64,000 nucleotides of DNA from Cronobacter universalis NCTC 9529 (GCF_001277175.1 NZ_CP012257.1:3534001-3598000), one strand, 5' to 3'; positions 1 to 10,186 are shown, counted from the first letter of the stretch. Translations and numbers: made by a program. Notes: generated by a model from the letters alone, not told the origin.

Positions 1-237
1 GGCGCTAACGTCTCGATTATCGAGAACGGCCAGACCATTGAGCAGGTGGAGGGTCCGTATGGCGAAGAAGGCACTATCGTGCAGCAGTTCCATCCGCTGC
101 CGAGATTCGGTGACAGCTACACGCTTATCGGCAGCTGGCTTATCAACGATCAGCCCGCCGGGATCGGTATCCGTGAAGATAAAGCGCTGATAACTCAGGA
201 TCTGTCTCGCTTCTATCCGCACCTGTTTGTGGAATAA
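1..237 (+). CDS. ygiC: Glutathionylspermidine synthase-like protein YgiC, C-terminal end only
   Basis: The frame is open from the first base of the window and ends with a stop at 235-237, so only the last 78 residues are present. They match the C-terminus of E. coli YgiC, an ATP-grasp protein of the glutathionylspermidine synthase family, including the segment [18 protein letters not shown] and the end FYPHLFVE. The order ygiC-ygiD-zupT-ribB is the same as in E. coli. The physiological substrate of YgiC is not settled, so the enzymatic name rests on family membership. The start and the ATP-grasp catalytic core lie outside the window. Confidence 0.9.
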   Translation, partial: GANVSIIENGQTIEQVEGPYGEEGTIVQQFHPLPRFGDSYTLIGSWLINDQPAGIGIREDKALITQDLSRFYPHLFVE

Positions 238-242
238 CCGCG

Positions 243-262
243 ATGGCGCCCCAGGGCGCCAT
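243..262 (+). terminator. Hairpin after ygiC
   Basis: An 8-bp perfect stem (ATGGCGCC / GGCGCCAT, loop CCAG) lies 6 bases after the ygiC stop and just before the ygiD stop on the other strand. The T-tract is weak (TTCTTA), so it may be a weak or Rho-assisted terminator. Confidence 0.45.
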
Positions 263-264
263 TC

Positions 265-1056
265 TTAACCCACCTGTACCGACAACATACTCAACGAGGC
301 CATTTCCAACCCGTCGACCGGTATCGTCACCGGCTCGTCGCCGTTCCACGCGCCAAGTACATACAGCAGCGGCAGGAAATGCTCCGCCGTCGGGTTCGAC
401 AGGCTGCCGCCGGGGTGATCCAGATAGTTGACCAGCGGGTGATCCGCCGCCTCGCCGCGCCACGTCAGATTCTCTTTCACAAAGTTATTGAACGACTCTG
501 CCCACGGATACGGCTCACCTTCGCCATGCCAGCGCGCGGTACGCAGGTTATGGACGACATTGCCGCTCGCCACCAGCATGACGCCCTCGTCGCGAAGCGC
601 CGCAAGGCGGCGGCCCATCTCATAATGCCAGACCGGGGGTTTGGTGCTGTCTATACTCAGCTGCACCAGCGGAATATCCGCCTGCGGATACATTTTTATC
701 AGTACGCCCCAGGCGCCGTGGTCAAAACCCCAGGCCTCTTTATCGAGCGTAACCGGCTGCGGCGCGAGGAGATCCGCCACGCGCTGCGCCAGCGCCGGAG
801 AGCCGGGCGCCGGATAATGGGTATCGTACAGCGCCTGCGGGAAACCCCCGAAATCGTGAATGGTTTGCGGCTGCTCCATCGCGGTCACGCCGGTGCCGCG
901 CGTAAACCAGTGGGCCGAGACCATTACAATGGCTTTCGGACGCGGCAACGTTTCGCCAAGCGCGCGCCAGGCGCGGGTATAACGGTTATCTTCCAGCACG
1001 TTCATCGGGCTGCCGTGGCCCAGAAAGAGTGCAGGCATACGAGAGGAAGCAGTCAT
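265..1056 (-). CDS. ygiD: 4,5-DOPA dioxygenase extradiol YgiD
   Basis: A 263-residue protein of the LigB-type extradiol dioxygenase family, close to E. coli YgiD (262 aa) along its full length. It opens the aromatic ring of L-DOPA in vitro; the cellular role is unclear. The metal-site motifs are visible: FLGHGSPMNV near the N-terminus, SAHWFTRG (about residue 47), and the downstream ASGNVVHNLR segment. The ATG at 1056 is chosen because the family begins MSSTRMPALFLGHG; the frame stays open 41 codons upstream but that stretch does not resemble the family. It is convergent with ygiC and divergent from zupT. Confidence 0.92.
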   Translation of the reverse strand: MTASSRMPALFLGHGSPMNVLEDNRYTRAWRALGETLPRPKAIVMVSAHWFTRGTGVTAMEQPQTIHDFGGFPQALYDTHYPAPGSPALAQRVADLLAPQPVTLDKEAWGFDHGAWGVLIKMYPQADIPLVQLSIDSTKPPVWHYEMGRRLAALRDEGVMLVASGNVVHNLRTARWHGEGEPYPWAESFNNFVKENLTWRGEAADHPLVNYLDHPGGSLSNPTAEHFLPLLYVLGAWNGDEPVTIPVDGLEMASLSMLSVQVG

Positions 1057-1213
1057 TTTTGTATCCTGAAACGGTAATATCAATGGAGCTACCTTACGCT
1101 TATCGCATACAGAAAGAACGGAGATAACCGTGATGAAGACCGTCAGAAAATTTGAATGTAAGTAATCTGTAAAAGCCACGGACGGGCCTCGACTTTTCCG
1201 TTTCGCCCGATAA

Positions 1214-1232
1214 ATTAATGATAATCATTATC
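1214..1232. promoter_or_regulatory. Fur box in the zupT leader
   Basis: The 19 bases ATTAATGATAATCATTATC match the classical Fur consensus GATAATGATAATCATTATC at 17 of 19 positions. The site ends 15 bases before the zupT ATG, just upstream of the AAGGAG ribosome-binding site, where bound Fur would block transcription or initiation. It is placed for zupT rather than for ygiD, whose start is more than 150 bp away. Confidence 0.75.
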
Positions 1233-1247
1233 AAAAAGGAGTGTTCG

Positions 1248-2024
1248 ATGTCAGTGCCTCTGATCCTGACCTTACTGGCGGGCGGCGCCACGTTTATCGG
1301 CGCGCTGCTCGGCGTGCTCGGCCAGAAGCCCTCCAACCGGCTGCTGGCTTTCTCGCTGGGCTTTGCCGCAGGCATTATGCTGCTGATTTCTCTGATGGAA
1401 ATGCTGCCCGCCGCGCTTGGCGAGGAAGGCATGTCGCCGGTGCTGGGCTACGGCATGTTTATTGTCGGCCTGCTCGGCTATTTCGCGCTCGATCGCCTGT
1501 TGCCGCACGCGCACCCGCAGGATCTTATCGATCCGCCGCCGGCCCACGCGTCGCGCAATCTGCGCCGTACCGCGCTTTTGCTGACGCTCGGCATCAGTCT
1601 GCATAACTTCCCGGAGGGTATCGCCACCTACGTGACGGCCAGCACCAATCTGGAGCTGGGCTTTGGGATTGCGCTCGCGGTCGCCTTACACAACATTCCT
1701 GAAGGACTGGCGGTGGCAGGCCCGGTTTACGCGGCCACCGGCTCGCGCCGTAAAGCGGTTATCTGGGCGGGGCTCTCCGGGATGGCCGAAATTCTGGGCG
1801 GCGTGCTGGCCTGGCTGATCCTCGGTACGATGGTGTCGCCGGTGGTCATGGCGGCGATTATGGCGGCGGTCGCCGGGATCATGGTGGCGCTGTCGGTGGA
1901 TGAGCTGATGCCGCTTGCCAAAGAGATCGATCCGCATAACAACCCAAGCTACGGCGTGCTGTGCGGCATGTCGGTGATGGGATTAAGCCTGACGCTGCTG
2001 CAAACCAGCGGCCTTAGCGGCTAA
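1248..2024 (+). CDS. zupT: Zinc/divalent metal transporter ZupT
   Basis: A 258-residue inner-membrane ZIP-family transporter (E. coli ZupT 257 aa) that imports zinc and also iron, manganese and cobalt. It has eight predicted membrane segments. The family signatures sit in the fourth and fifth helices as HNFPEGIAT (around residue 118) and [12 protein letters not shown] (around 147), which carry the metal-binding His and Glu residues. The ATG at 1248 is preceded by AAGGAG with good spacing; an in-frame ATG 30 bases upstream would place the start inside the Fur box and is unlikely. The Fur box suggests repression by iron. Confidence 0.95.
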   Translation: MSVPLILTLLAGGATFIGALLGVLGQKPSNRLLAFSLGFAAGIMLLISLMEMLPAALGEEGMSPVLGYGMFIVGLLGYFALDRLLPHAHPQDLIDPPPAHASRNLRRTALLLTLGISLHNFPEGIATYVTASTNLELGFGIALAVALHNIPEGLAVAGPVYAATGSRRKAVIWAGLSGMAEILGGVLAWLILGTMVSPVVMAAIMAAVAGIMVALSVDELMPLAKEIDPHNNPSYGVLCGMSVMGLSLTLLQTSGLSG

Positions 2025-2050
2025 TAAAAAAGCCCGGTCAGACCGGGCTT
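2025..2050 (-). terminator. Terminator with its T-tract toward ribB readthrough
   Basis: The stem AGCCCGGT / ACCGGGCT (2031-2038 and 2042-2049) has a run of A at 2025-2031 on the plus strand, which reads as a T-tract after the hairpin on the minus strand. It lies beyond the ribB stop, so it should stop ribB transcripts just before they reach zupT. Confidence 0.75.
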
Positions 2051-2064
2051 TCAGAAGCATTCAG

Positions 2065-2087
2065 GCCCGGCGATCGCCGGGCTTTTT
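2065..2087 (+). terminator. Terminator for zupT
   Basis: An 18-base perfect palindrome GCCCGGCGATCGCCGGGC is followed by five T on the plus strand and ends next to the ribB stop. It faces zupT transcripts that have passed the first hairpin. Confidence 0.75.
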
Positions 2088-2088
2088 G

Positions 2089-2742
2089 TCAGCTCGCTTT
2101 GCGCTCCTGCGCCTGGCGGTAGCTCACTAAATCTTCAATAGTCACGACCGGCATATTGTGTTCGCGGGCAAACGCGATGCACTCCGGCGCGCGCGCCATG
2201 GTGCCGTCGTCATTGGTCAGTTCACACAGCACGCCTGCCGGTTTAAAGCCCGCCAGCGAGACTAAATCGATGGTCGCTTCGGTATGGCCGCCGCGGGTCA
2301 GTACGCCGCCCGGCTGCGCGCGCAGCGGGAATACGTGGCCAGGACGGTGCAGATCGGACGGTTTCGCGTCGTCGGCAATCGCCGCGCGAATGGTCGTGAT
2401 GCGGTCGGCGGCGGAAACGCCGGTGGTCACGCCGTGCGCCGCTTCGATGGTCACGGTGAAGCCGGTGCCGAACGCGCTGGTGTTGTTTTCCACCATCATC
2501 GGCAGGTCGAGCTGTTTACGGCGTTCTTCGGTCAGGCACAGGCAGACGATGCCGCTGCCGTGACGGATGGTTAACGCCATCTGTTCAACGGTCATGGTTT
2601 CGGCGGCGAAAATCATGTCGCCTTCGTTTTCACGGTTCTCGTCATCGAGCACCATCACGCCGCGCCCTTCGCGCAGTGCGGCGATCGCGTTTTCCACGCG
2701 TTCAAAAGCGGTGCCAAAAGCAGAAAGAAGCGTCTGATTCAT
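2089..2742 (-). CDS. ribB: 3,4-dihydroxy-2-butanone 4-phosphate synthase
   Basis: A 217-residue RibB that matches the E. coli enzyme in length and sequence. It converts ribulose 5-phosphate to 3,4-dihydroxy-2-butanone 4-phosphate and formate, the four-carbon precursor of riboflavin, using Mg2+. The signature acidic loop [11 protein letters not shown] is at residues 33-43, and [24 protein letters not shown] follows in two short conserved blocks near residue 133. The gene stands alone, with an FMN riboswitch in its long leader, so it is expected to be shut down when FMN is abundant. A GAGG ribosome-binding site precedes the ATG. Confidence 0.97.
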   Translation of the reverse strand: MNQTLLSAFGTAFERVENAIAALREGRGVMVLDDENRENEGDMIFAAETMTVEQMALTIRHGSGIVCLCLTEERRKQLDLPMMVENNTSAFGTGFTVTIEAAHGVTTGVSAADRITTIRAAIADDAKPSDLHRPGHVFPLRAQPGGVLTRGGHTEATIDLVSLAGFKPAGVLCELTNDDGTMARAPECIAFAREHNMPVVTIEDLVSYRQAQERKAS

Positions 2743-2850
2743 GGTAAAGAAACCTCATTAATTATATGGATTACCAGAATCAGGGCGGTCTTAGGAGTGC
2801 CGGCAAGCGGCAAGCAAAATAACGTGAGTGGGCGCAAGCCCAGGCAGATC

Positions 2851-3032
2851 GTTACTCTCTCCCATCCGGACTTTAACCGTCGGCCCCGGAATTACACCGG
2901 ATCTGCTGACCTTCAGAAACAGCCTGAAGCGCTCGCGGGCTTTCAGTTTATCTTGCGCCTTCGCTTTCGCGCAGATGCAGGAGAAGCCTGATTTACCGCC
3001 GGTGGGGAATTTCACCCCGCCCTGAGAATAAG
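2851..3032 (-). promoter_or_regulatory. FMN riboswitch (RFN element)
   Basis: Read on the minus strand, the leader of ribB shows the RFN core: TTCTCAGGGCGGGGTGAAAT, then ACCGGCGGTAAATCA, then CAGCAGATCCGGTGTAATTC, and finally TTAAAGTCCGGATGGGAGAG. These are the conserved junction strands of the FMN aptamer. The variable arm between the second and third blocks is long, with an extra segment around 2940-2985. About 110 nt separate the aptamer from the ribB start and could hold the expression platform. Confidence 0.93.
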
Positions 3033-3156
3033 CGGGATAACTATAACGCCATTGATAATCGTCGGCAATGCATGAGATTCAAACATTTCCGGTTTATACC
3101 CTTCCGATCAGCGATTACAATTACTCTTCAGACCATACCAGATCAGGGAAACCGCT

Positions 3157-3522
3157 ATGATTGACCCGAAGAAAATTGAACAGATCGCCCGTCAGGTCCA
3201 TGAATCGATGCCAAAAGGGATCCGTGAGATCGGGGAAGATGTTGAGAAGAAAATCCGCCAGGTACTGCAGGCCCAGCTGTCTCGCCTGGATCTGGTGAGT
3301 CGTGAGGAGTTTGACGTGCAGACGCAGGTACTGCTGCGCACGCGCGAGAAACTGACGGCGCTGGAACAGCGTCTGACCGCGCTGGAATCGCGCGGCGCGA
3401 CTGCCTCCGCACCGGCTGACGCCTCAGCGACCACGGCCGCAGGCAGCGCCAGCGCGCCCGTGACTGCCGTAACGCCGCCGCCTGCCATCCCGCCGGTCGA
3501 TAGCCTCGACAAACAGGACTGA
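3157..3522 (+). CDS. ubiK: Ubiquinone biosynthesis accessory factor UbiK
   Basis: A 121-residue protein whose first 80 residues match E. coli UbiK (formerly YqiC), including the start [17 protein letters not shown] and the coiled-coil segment [20 protein letters not shown]. UbiK partners with UbiJ to help aerobic ubiquinone synthesis in the cytosolic Ubi complex. The C-terminal tail from about residue 80 is rich in Ala, Pro and Thr and longer than in E. coli (96-99 aa), with no recognisable domain; this looks like lineage-specific low-complexity growth. It is convergent with hldE. Confidence 0.92.
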   Translation: MIDPKKIEQIARQVHESMPKGIREIGEDVEKKIRQVLQAQLSRLDLVSREEFDVQTQVLLRTREKLTALEQRLTALESRGATASAPADASATTAAGSASAPVTAVTPPPAIPPVDSLDKQD

Positions 3523-3532
3523 CAGAAACGAC

Positions 3533-3559
3533 AACGCCCCCTGCCAGGCAAGGGGCGTT
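3533..3559. terminator. Bidirectional hairpin between ubiK and hldE
   Basis: The stem AACGCCCC / GGGGCGTT (3533-3540 and 3552-3559) encloses a short inner stem. It lies between the two convergent stop codons. Neither side has a strong T-run. Confidence 0.6.
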
Positions 3560-3572
3560 CGCGCAGCGCGCG

Positions 3573-5000
3573 TCAGCTGTTCTTCTGGATCTTCTTGATG
3601 ATATTGGTGGTCGAGCAGCCATCTTCGAAGTTCAGCACCATGACGTCCCCGCCATTGGCCCACACCTCTTTGCTGCCCGCGATATCTTCAGGCTTATAGT
3701 CGCCGCCTTTAACCAGCAGATCCGGCAGGATTTCGCTAATCAGCCGCTGCGGCGTGTCTTCTTCAAACGGCACCACCCAGTCCACCGCTTCCAGCGCGGC
3801 CAGCACGATCATGCGCTGCTCCTGCGGGTTTACCGGGCGCGTATCGCCTTTCAGGCGACGGGTGGAGGCGTCGCTGTTGACCGCCACAATCAGGCGATCG
3901 CCAAGCTTGCGCGCATTCGCCAGATACGAGACGTGGCCTGCGTGAAGGATGTCGAACACGCCGTTGGTCATCACCACTTTCTCGCCGCGCTTGCGCGCCG
4001 CCAGCACGGCTTCTTTCAGCGCCGCCTCGCTCATCACGCCAAAACCGGTTTCCGCGCGCCCGCGCACCGCGTTTTCCAGCTCGACCGGCGACACGGTTGA
4101 CGTACCGAGCTTGCCGACCACCACCCCTGCCGCCGCGTTGGCGAAGAAGCAGGCTTCTTCCAGCGAATTGCCGGACGCCAGCGTCGCCGCCAGCACGCCA
4201 ATCACGGTATCGCCCGCGCCGGTTACGTCATAGACTTCCTGCGCCTGCGTCGGCAGGTGGAACGGCGCTTTGCCCGGTTGCAGCAGCGTCATGCCCTGCT
4301 CTGAACGGGTCACCAGCAGCGCGCTGAGATCGAAATCGGCGATGATTTTCATGCCGCGCTCGACAATGTCCTGTTCGGTTTTGCACTTGCCCGCCACGGC
4401 TTCGAATTCAGACAGGTTTGGCGTCAGCAATGTCGCGCCGCGATAACGTTCGAAATCGGTGCCTTTCGGATCGATAAGCACCGGAACGCCAGCGTTACGC
4501 GCCAGCTGGATCATCTGCTGTACGCTCGCGAGCGCGCCTTTGGCGTAGTCAGAAAGCACCAGCGCGCCGATCTGCCCGAGCGCCTGGTTAATGCGCTCGT
4601 GCAGCGGCTCGGGATCCACGCCGTCGAAGCCCTCTTCGAAATCCAGGCGGATCAGCTGCTGGTTGCGCGACAGCACACGCAGCTTGGTGATGGTCGGGTG
4701 CGTCGGCACTGACACGAAGTCACACTTCACGTTCACCTGTGCCAGCGACTGGCTGAGCGCGCGCGCCGCGTCATCAATGCCCGTCAGGCCGACCAGCCGC
4801 GAAGTGGCGCCGAGAGACGCGATGTTCATCGCCACGTTCGCCGCGCCGCCCGGCCGCTCTTCGATGGTTTCCACTTTGACGACCGGCACCGGCGCTTCCG
4901 GCGAAATGCGGCTCGTCGGGCCATACCAGTAGCGGTCCAGCATCACATCACCTACTACCATGACGCCTGCGCGTTCAAAATCGGGCAGCGTTACTTTCAT
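3573..5000 (-). CDS. hldE: Bifunctional heptose 7-phosphate kinase / heptose 1-phosphate adenylyltransferase
   Basis: A 475-residue cytosolic enzyme (E. coli HldE 477 aa) that makes ADP-heptose for the lipopolysaccharide inner core. Residues 1 to about 318 form a ribokinase-like sugar kinase with the catalytic [11 protein letters not shown] motif. The last 130 residues are a nucleotidyltransferase with [14 protein letters not shown], which carries the HxGH signature. The ATG at 5000 fits the family start [18 protein letters not shown]; an upstream in-frame extension does not resemble the family. It is the last gene of the ygiF-glnE-hldE operon, 67 bp after glnE. Confidence 0.97.
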   Translation of the reverse strand: MKVTLPDFERAGVMVVGDVMLDRYWYGPTSRISPEAPVPVVKVETIEERPGGAANVAMNIASLGATSRLVGLTGIDDAARALSQSLAQVNVKCDFVSVPTHPTITKLRVLSRNQQLIRLDFEEGFDGVDPEPLHERINQALGQIGALVLSDYAKGALASVQQMIQLARNAGVPVLIDPKGTDFERYRGATLLTPNLSEFEAVAGKCKTEQDIVERGMKIIADFDLSALLVTRSEQGMTLLQPGKAPFHLPTQAQEVYDVTGAGDTVIGVLAATLASGNSLEEACFFANAAAGVVVGKLGTSTVSPVELENAVRGRAETGFGVMSEAALKEAVLAARKRGEKVVMTNGVFDILHAGHVSYLANARKLGDRLIVAVNSDASTRRLKGDTRPVNPQEQRMIVLAALEAVDWVVPFEEDTPQRLISEILPDLLVKGGDYKPEDIAGSKEVWANGGDVMVLNFEDGCSTTNIIKKIQKNS

Positions 5001-5067
5001 TCCTGACTCTCCTGAGAGACACCAAAATTTGCGCGCGATGATAGCACAGTTACGCGCAATCGCACGG

Positions 5068-7905
5068 TTACGCCGGGGCCAGCCAGCGCCGCCAGCTCTC
5101 GCGCACCTGTTCGCGCTCGGGCCCGAACGCCGTCTGCGCCACATGCCCTGGCTGTTCCTGCAAGGCCAGATGGTGCAGTTCGTCACGCAGCGTGACATAG
5201 GCGTGCGTGAGCGCTTTCGCCTCGTCCTCACGCATAATGTCATTCTGCGCCAGCAGCTCCAGAATGCGCACGTTATCGGACCAGCGCGTCAGCTTCGGCT
5301 GTTCCGGGGCGTAGCGCAGCACCAGATACTGCGTAATAAATTCGATATCCGTAATGCCGCCTTCATCGGCTTTGATATCAAACCGATCGCGGTGTTTATT
5401 GCCCAGGTGCGCGCGCATTTTTTCGCGCATCTCGCGCACGTCGGTTTGCAGCTTGTCGCCATCGCGCGGGGTGGCGAGCACCTCGCGGCGAATAGCGTCG
5501 AACTGCGCCTGCAGCGGCCTGTCGCCGTACACGACGCGGGCGCGCACCAGCGCCTGATGCTCCCATGTCCAGGCTTCGTTTTTCTGGTAATCGGCGAAGG
5601 CTTCGGCGGTGGTCACCAGCATGCCTGCCGCGCCGGACGGGCGCAGACGGGCGTCCACTTCATAGAGAATGCCGGACGACGTGCGGGTACTGAAGAGATG
5701 CATAATGCGCTGCGCCAGGCGCAGATAGAACTGGCGGCCGTCGATTTCGCGCTCGCCGTCGGTCATGACATCCGCCGGGCAGTCGTGCAGGAAGACTAAA
5801 TCGAGATCGGAGCTGTAGCCGAGCTCCCAGCCGCCGAGTTTGCCATAGCCCACCACCGCGAAACCGCGCCCGTCGCGATCGCGCAGATGCGTCGGCTGGC
5901 CGTAGCGCGCCACCATATGCCCCCATGCCTGCTGCACCACCGCGTCAATAATCGCCTCGGCAAGCCAGGTTAAGTGATCGCTCACTTTCATCACCGGCAG
6001 CGTACCGGCGATATCCGCCGCGGCCACGCGCAGCAGTTGCGCCTGTTTAAACTGGCGCAGCGCCTCAAGCTGCTGCTCTTCGTCGTCATCCGGCACGCGC
6101 AGCAGATACTGGCGCAGTTCGTCGCGATAGGCGTCCATCGCCGTCGGCTGATAGAGCGTATTCGGGTCAAGCAGTTCATCAAGCAGCAGCGGATAGCGCG
6201 CCAGCTGACTGGCCACCATCGGCGAGGCGGCGCACAGACGGATTAAGTGCTTCAGCGCGCCGGGATATTCGCTTAACAGTTCAAGATAAGTGGTGCGGGT
6301 GACAATGCCGGTGAGCAGCGGCGTGACGCGGGAGAGCGCCAGCGCCGCGTCGTCAGGGCTTGCGCAGACGGCGCTCAGCAGAGGCGGCATCAGGTTATCG
6401 AGCACCTGACGCCCGCGCGGGCCAATGGTGCGCTTTTCGGTCTCCTTGCGAAAATCCGCGAGCGTCGCGAGGAACCGCATCCGGCTTTCCGCGCCCAGCC
6501 CGCTCAGCACCGGCGTGTCGTCGTCGGCATCGAGCGCGTCATGCCATAACTCACGCCAGCCTTCGTTCAGCGCCTCTTCGCCCGTTCCCGGCTCTTCATC
6601 GCCGATAAGCTCATTAAACACGCGCCGCACGCCCGCCATATGGCGCTCCAGCCGCGCGCTGAGCGCCTCCCAGCTCTCTTCATCCATCGCCCAGGCCAGT
6701 CGCGCGCGGTTAAGCGCGTCGCCCGGCAGCGTCTGGGTCTGCTCATCGTTAATGCTTTGCAGCAGGTTCTCGAGACGCCGCAGGAAGAGATAGGCGTCCC
6801 GCAGACAGGCGGCGTCGTCCGGCGAGAGCAGATGCAGTTGCTCAATCGCCTCAAGCGTCGGCAGCAGCGAGCGTTGCTGTAAGGACGGCTCGCGCCCGCC
6901 GCGGATCAGCTGGAACACCTGAACGATAAACTCGGTTTCGCGAATGCCGCCCGCGCCGAGCTTGATGTTATCGGTCAGCCCCCGGCGGCGCACTTCGCGG
7001 GCAATCATGCCTTTCATGTTGCGCAGCGACTGGATCACGCTGAAATCGATATAGCGGCGGAAGATAAACGGCCGCAGCATGGCGCGCAGCTCCTGGCTCC
7101 AGGCGTCGTCGTTATCGCCCATGATGCGCGCTTTGACCATCGCGTAGCGCTCCCAGTCGCGCCCCTGCTCCTGGTAGTAATCCTCAAGCGCCGCGAAGCT
7201 CAGCACCAGCGGGCCGCTGTCGCCGAACGGGCGCAGGCGCATATCCACGCGGTAGACAAAACCGTCCTGCGTGGGCTGGTCGAGCGCTTTGATGAGCCGC
7301 TGGCCGAGGCGCGTGAAAAACTGCGCGTTATCCAGCTCGCGGCGTCCGCCCTGCGTGGAACCGCCTTCCGGCCAGGCGAAGATAAGATCGATATCCGAAG
7401 AAAAGTTGAGTTCGCCGCCGCCGAGTTTTCCCATGCCGAGGATCATCAGCGGCTGCGGGACGCCCTGCGCGTTGCACGGCGTGCCCCATTCGCGACAGCA
7501 GGCGGCGTAGAGCCAGTCGCGCGCGGCGACGATAAGGGTTTCCGCAAGCTGGCTAAGCTGCGTGAGCGTCTCCTGCGTGGTGGCCTGCTTAAGCGTCTGC
7601 GACCAGGCGATACGCGTCATCATCCGACGGCGGAACTGGCGCAGCGCGCGCATCAGCGCCGCCTCGTCGTTCACCTCCGCGAGCGCGGTCTGAAGCCAGG
7701 CGGGGTAATGACGCCACTCGTCAGGCGCGGGCGGCGCGGCTTCCAGCTCGCGCAGCCATTGCGGGTGCGCGCTGAGCGCCTCGCGGACAAAATCGCTGAA
7801 GGTGAGCACCGCGCGCGCGTCATCGCTGAGCGCGGCGGCATCAAACGGCAGCCGCTCCACCACGGCTTGCCACTGCTGTTGCAAAGGGAGGGAGAGCGGC
7901 GTCAT
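5068..7905 (-). CDS. glnE: Glutamine synthetase adenylyltransferase / deadenylase
   Basis: A 945-residue protein (E. coli GlnE 946 aa) that adenylylates glutamine synthetase and removes the AMP again, in response to PII and glutamine. The duplicated architecture is visible: the N-terminal nucleotidyltransferase motif [19 protein letters not shown] lies near residue 160 and the C-terminal one, [20 protein letters not shown], near residue 680. A regulatory linker lies between them. The ATG at 7905 lies 19 bp downstream of the ygiF stop, so the genes are probably cotranscribed. Confidence 0.97.
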   Translation of the reverse strand: MTPLSLPLQQQWQAVVERLPFDAAALSDDARAVLTFSDFVREALSAHPQWLRELEAAPPAPDEWRHYPAWLQTALAEVNDEAALMRALRQFRRRMMTRIAWSQTLKQATTQETLTQLSQLAETLIVAARDWLYAACCREWGTPCNAQGVPQPLMILGMGKLGGGELNFSSDIDLIFAWPEGGSTQGGRRELDNAQFFTRLGQRLIKALDQPTQDGFVYRVDMRLRPFGDSGPLVLSFAALEDYYQEQGRDWERYAMVKARIMGDNDDAWSQELRAMLRPFIFRRYIDFSVIQSLRNMKGMIAREVRRRGLTDNIKLGAGGIRETEFIVQVFQLIRGGREPSLQQRSLLPTLEAIEQLHLLSPDDAACLRDAYLFLRRLENLLQSINDEQTQTLPGDALNRARLAWAMDEESWEALSARLERHMAGVRRVFNELIGDEEPGTGEEALNEGWRELWHDALDADDDTPVLSGLGAESRMRFLATLADFRKETEKRTIGPRGRQVLDNLMPPLLSAVCASPDDAALALSRVTPLLTGIVTRTTYLELLSEYPGALKHLIRLCAASPMVASQLARYPLLLDELLDPNTLYQPTAMDAYRDELRQYLLRVPDDDEEQQLEALRQFKQAQLLRVAAADIAGTLPVMKVSDHLTWLAEAIIDAVVQQAWGHMVARYGQPTHLRDRDGRGFAVVGYGKLGGWELGYSSDLDLVFLHDCPADVMTDGEREIDGRQFYLRLAQRIMHLFSTRTSSGILYEVDARLRPSGAAGMLVTTAEAFADYQKNEAWTWEHQALVRARVVYGDRPLQAQFDAIRREVLATPRDGDKLQTDVREMREKMRAHLGNKHRDRFDIKADEGGITDIEFITQYLVLRYAPEQPKLTRWSDNVRILELLAQNDIMREDEAKALTHAYVTLRDELHHLALQEQPGHVAQTAFGPEREQVRESWRRWLAPA

Positions 7906-7924
7906 GCGGGTTTCCTGTGGTTAT

Positions 7925-9226
7925 TTACACTTTCCCGCTGTGTCGCCAGAACGGCGCCTGCGAGATAGCCTCATTGCGGAAATGCTCAATTTCAATACGC
8001 TGGCCGGTTTCGATAGCGTGACGCAGCCCCTGCCAGTTATCGAGCCAGAACAGCGCGACGGTGTCGTCATAGACGCCCGCCAGCAGACGCAGCGCGTCAA
8101 GCTCGCGCGCAAGGCGCGGCAGCTGATCAACGTAGCGGTCGCCGAGCGGCTGACCAAACGCGGCTTTCAGCTCGGCGGCGTGACGCGAGAGGTTGATGTC
8201 GGCGAAGCGCTTCCAGGAATCCGCCATCTTCTGACGCCCCTTTTCATCAAGGAAAGGCTGCCAGCTACGGAAAATCAGCCATTCGGTGAGCGCCAGGCGC
8301 GCAGAGGCCTGAATGGCGCTAAAGGCAACCGTCTGGGCCGACGCGTCGGTCGCGAGCGTCGCCTCGCACTGGGTGAGCAGATCGCGTAAGCGAGTACTCG
8401 CTTTTCGGGGAACGATGCCGCCGAACAGCGCCAGCGTATGGCGCACCAGCGCAATGGCCTCTCGCACCTGCTGCTTCGCTTTATCGTTACCGCGCAGCCA
8501 CAGCTCTTCGTGGTACAGCCAGTGATCGAGCGCCCACTCCAGCGACGCTTCAAGCCCCTGTTCAACCGTCGTTTTCGCAGGCACTTTGAGAAGCGTGAGC
8601 GGGCGCAGCGGGCGTTCAGGATTCCCCTGCGCCAGATGATAGCCGCGCGCCGCTTTGCTGAGGCTGCCCTGGCGAAGGCCCGGTTTCGCCACCAGCTGAC
8701 GGGCGAACTTCAGCACATCGGCCGCCTCGCCCTGGAGCAGTTCCAGCTCCAGCTCGCAGATCGGTTCCGCCAGCTCGCCCGCTTTCACTTCGCCACGATC
8801 AAGCGCCAGTTCAATGCGGCTTTCACCGTAAGTAACCACCCACTTTTCACGCGCGAAATCGGTGCTGAAGAGCGGCTTCACCGCCGCCTGCAACGTCTCG
8901 GGCGACAGCCCTTCCGGCCAGACGTCCGCCGGGAAGCGGGCGAGCGCAAGCTCCGGGGATTCCAGCGCGACATTATATTCCGGGCGCTGATGCAGCCCGC
9001 CGGTCGTGCGGCCAGCCACTTTCATGGTCATTTCATAACGGCCATTATCGCCGCGGATACGCAGCCCCATATCGTGACGGCGCAACTGGTTGTCGGCGGT
9101 TTCGTAGTAGATGTTGACCAACTGGCGGGGGGCGCTGTGTTCAGCCTCAAGGGCGTTCAGCGCGGCGCGCAGCGCGTCAATCTGTTCCGGGTCGACGATA
9201 AATTTGAGTTCGATTTCCTGAGCCAT
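7925..9226 (-). CDS. ygiF: Inorganic triphosphatase with CYTH and CHAD domains
   Basis: A 433-residue protein matching E. coli YgiF (433 aa), which hydrolyses inorganic tripolyphosphate. The N-terminal CYTH domain begins with the EIELKF signature at residues 4-9 and continues to about residue 200. The C-terminal half is a CHAD domain, an alpha-helical polyphosphate-binding fold with conserved basic and histidine residues (for example LRDLLTQCEATL). It is the first gene of the operon with glnE and hldE, and diverges from ygiM across about 250 bp. Confidence 0.95.
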   Translation of the reverse strand: MAQEIELKFIVDPEQIDALRAALNALEAEHSAPRQLVNIYYETADNQLRRHDMGLRIRGDNGRYEMTMKVAGRTTGGLHQRPEYNVALESPELALARFPADVWPEGLSPETLQAAVKPLFSTDFAREKWVVTYGESRIELALDRGEVKAGELAEPICELELELLQGEAADVLKFARQLVAKPGLRQGSLSKAARGYHLAQGNPERPLRPLTLLKVPAKTTVEQGLEASLEWALDHWLYHEELWLRGNDKAKQQVREAIALVRHTLALFGGIVPRKASTRLRDLLTQCEATLATDASAQTVAFSAIQASARLALTEWLIFRSWQPFLDEKGRQKMADSWKRFADINLSRHAAELKAAFGQPLGDRYVDQLPRLARELDALRLLAGVYDDTVALFWLDNWQGLRHAIETGQRIEIEHFRNEAISQAPFWRHSGKV

Positions 9227-9414
9227 GTCTCTGCTTTACTCGTTGGGTCACACTGAAGAAAACTCCAGCGAACTTAATAGCCTGGTATCTGTCAGTAGAT
9301 AGTATTTTGCGAAAAATTGCCATGTTTGAGGCTTTTTGACGCCATCAAAATACGAAATTTGCCGCGGTGGCGGGCGACAGGCTGACCAGGAAGATTCCCA
9401 TTCAGGTTTACGCT

Positions 9415-9443
9415 TTGCATCGTCAGACTGATGCCACTACTAT
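9415..9443 (+). promoter_or_regulatory. Sigma-70 promoter for ygiM-cca
   Basis: TTGCAT and TACTAT are separated by exactly 17 bp, 34 bp upstream of the ygiM start. It is the best promoter-like pair in the 250-bp ygiF/ygiM intergenic region. Confidence 0.6.
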
Positions 9444-9476
9444 CGTTCCACTTTCAACGACAATAACGACCAACTG

Positions 9477-10091
9477 ATGCACAAATTACGTCTGATTTGC
9501 CTTTCCCTGCTTGCGCTTAGCGTCACTTTCCAGGCCGTTGCCGAAGAAAAACGCTATGTCTCGGATGAACTCAACACCTGGGTGCGTAGCGGCCCCGGTG
9601 ACAATTACCGCCTGGTCGGCACGGTCAATGCCGGCGAAGAAGTCGCACTGCTCGAAAGTAACGGCAAATATGGACAGATTCGTGATGCCAGTGGTCGCAC
9701 GTCGTGGATCCCGCTGGAACAGCTGAAAAGCGAGCCCAGCCTGCGCACCCGCGTGCCGGAGCTGGAAAATCAGGTCAAAACCCTGACCGATAAGCTGACG
9801 AATATCGACACCACCTGGAACCAGCGCACGGCGGAGATGCAAAAGAAAGTCGCCGCCAGCGACGGCATCATCAACGGCCTGAAAGATGAAAATCAGAAGC
9901 TCAGAAACGAGCTTATCGTGGCACAGAAGAAAGTGAACGCCGCCAATATTCAGATCGACGATAAACAGCGCACCATCATCATGCAGTGGTTTATGTATGG
10001 CGGCGGCGTGCTGGGCGTCGGTCTGCTGCTCGGTTTACTGCTCCCGCACATGATCCCAAGCCGCAAGCGTAAAGACCGCTGGATGAACTAA
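9477..10091 (+). CDS. ygiM: SH3-domain membrane protein YgiM
   Basis: A 204-residue protein close to E. coli YgiM (206 aa). It has a signal peptide (residues 1-22, ending around QAVAEEK), then a bacterial SH3 domain with the typical WVRSGPGDNYRLVGTV start (about residues 33-90). A charged coiled-coil stretch covers about 95-165, and one C-terminal membrane helix (about 172-192) is followed by basic residues. It is probably anchored in the inner membrane with the SH3 domain in the periplasm. The function is unknown. It precedes cca, as in E. coli. Confidence 0.92.
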   Translation: MHKLRLICLSLLALSVTFQAVAEEKRYVSDELNTWVRSGPGDNYRLVGTVNAGEEVALLESNGKYGQIRDASGRTSWIPLEQLKSEPSLRTRVPELENQVKTLTDKLTNIDTTWNQRTAEMQKKVAASDGIINGLKDENQKLRNELIVAQKKVNAANIQIDDKQRTIIMQWFMYGGGVLGVGLLLGLLLPHMIPSRKRKDRWMN

Positions 10092-10186
10092 TCCTCTCAG
10101 GGCAGTGCCCGCTGCCCTTTTCACTCACCATCTCCTCTACACTTAACGTATTATCTGTCGGCTGAATCGATGTCGGAGTGGAATGC

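Noticed and set aside
379..1077. Long plus-strand frame opposite ygiD
   Set aside because: It is the antisense shadow of a conserved gene in GC-rich DNA; the same applies to many long frames opposite hldE, glnE, ygiF, rpoD, crtI and the chemoreceptor gene.
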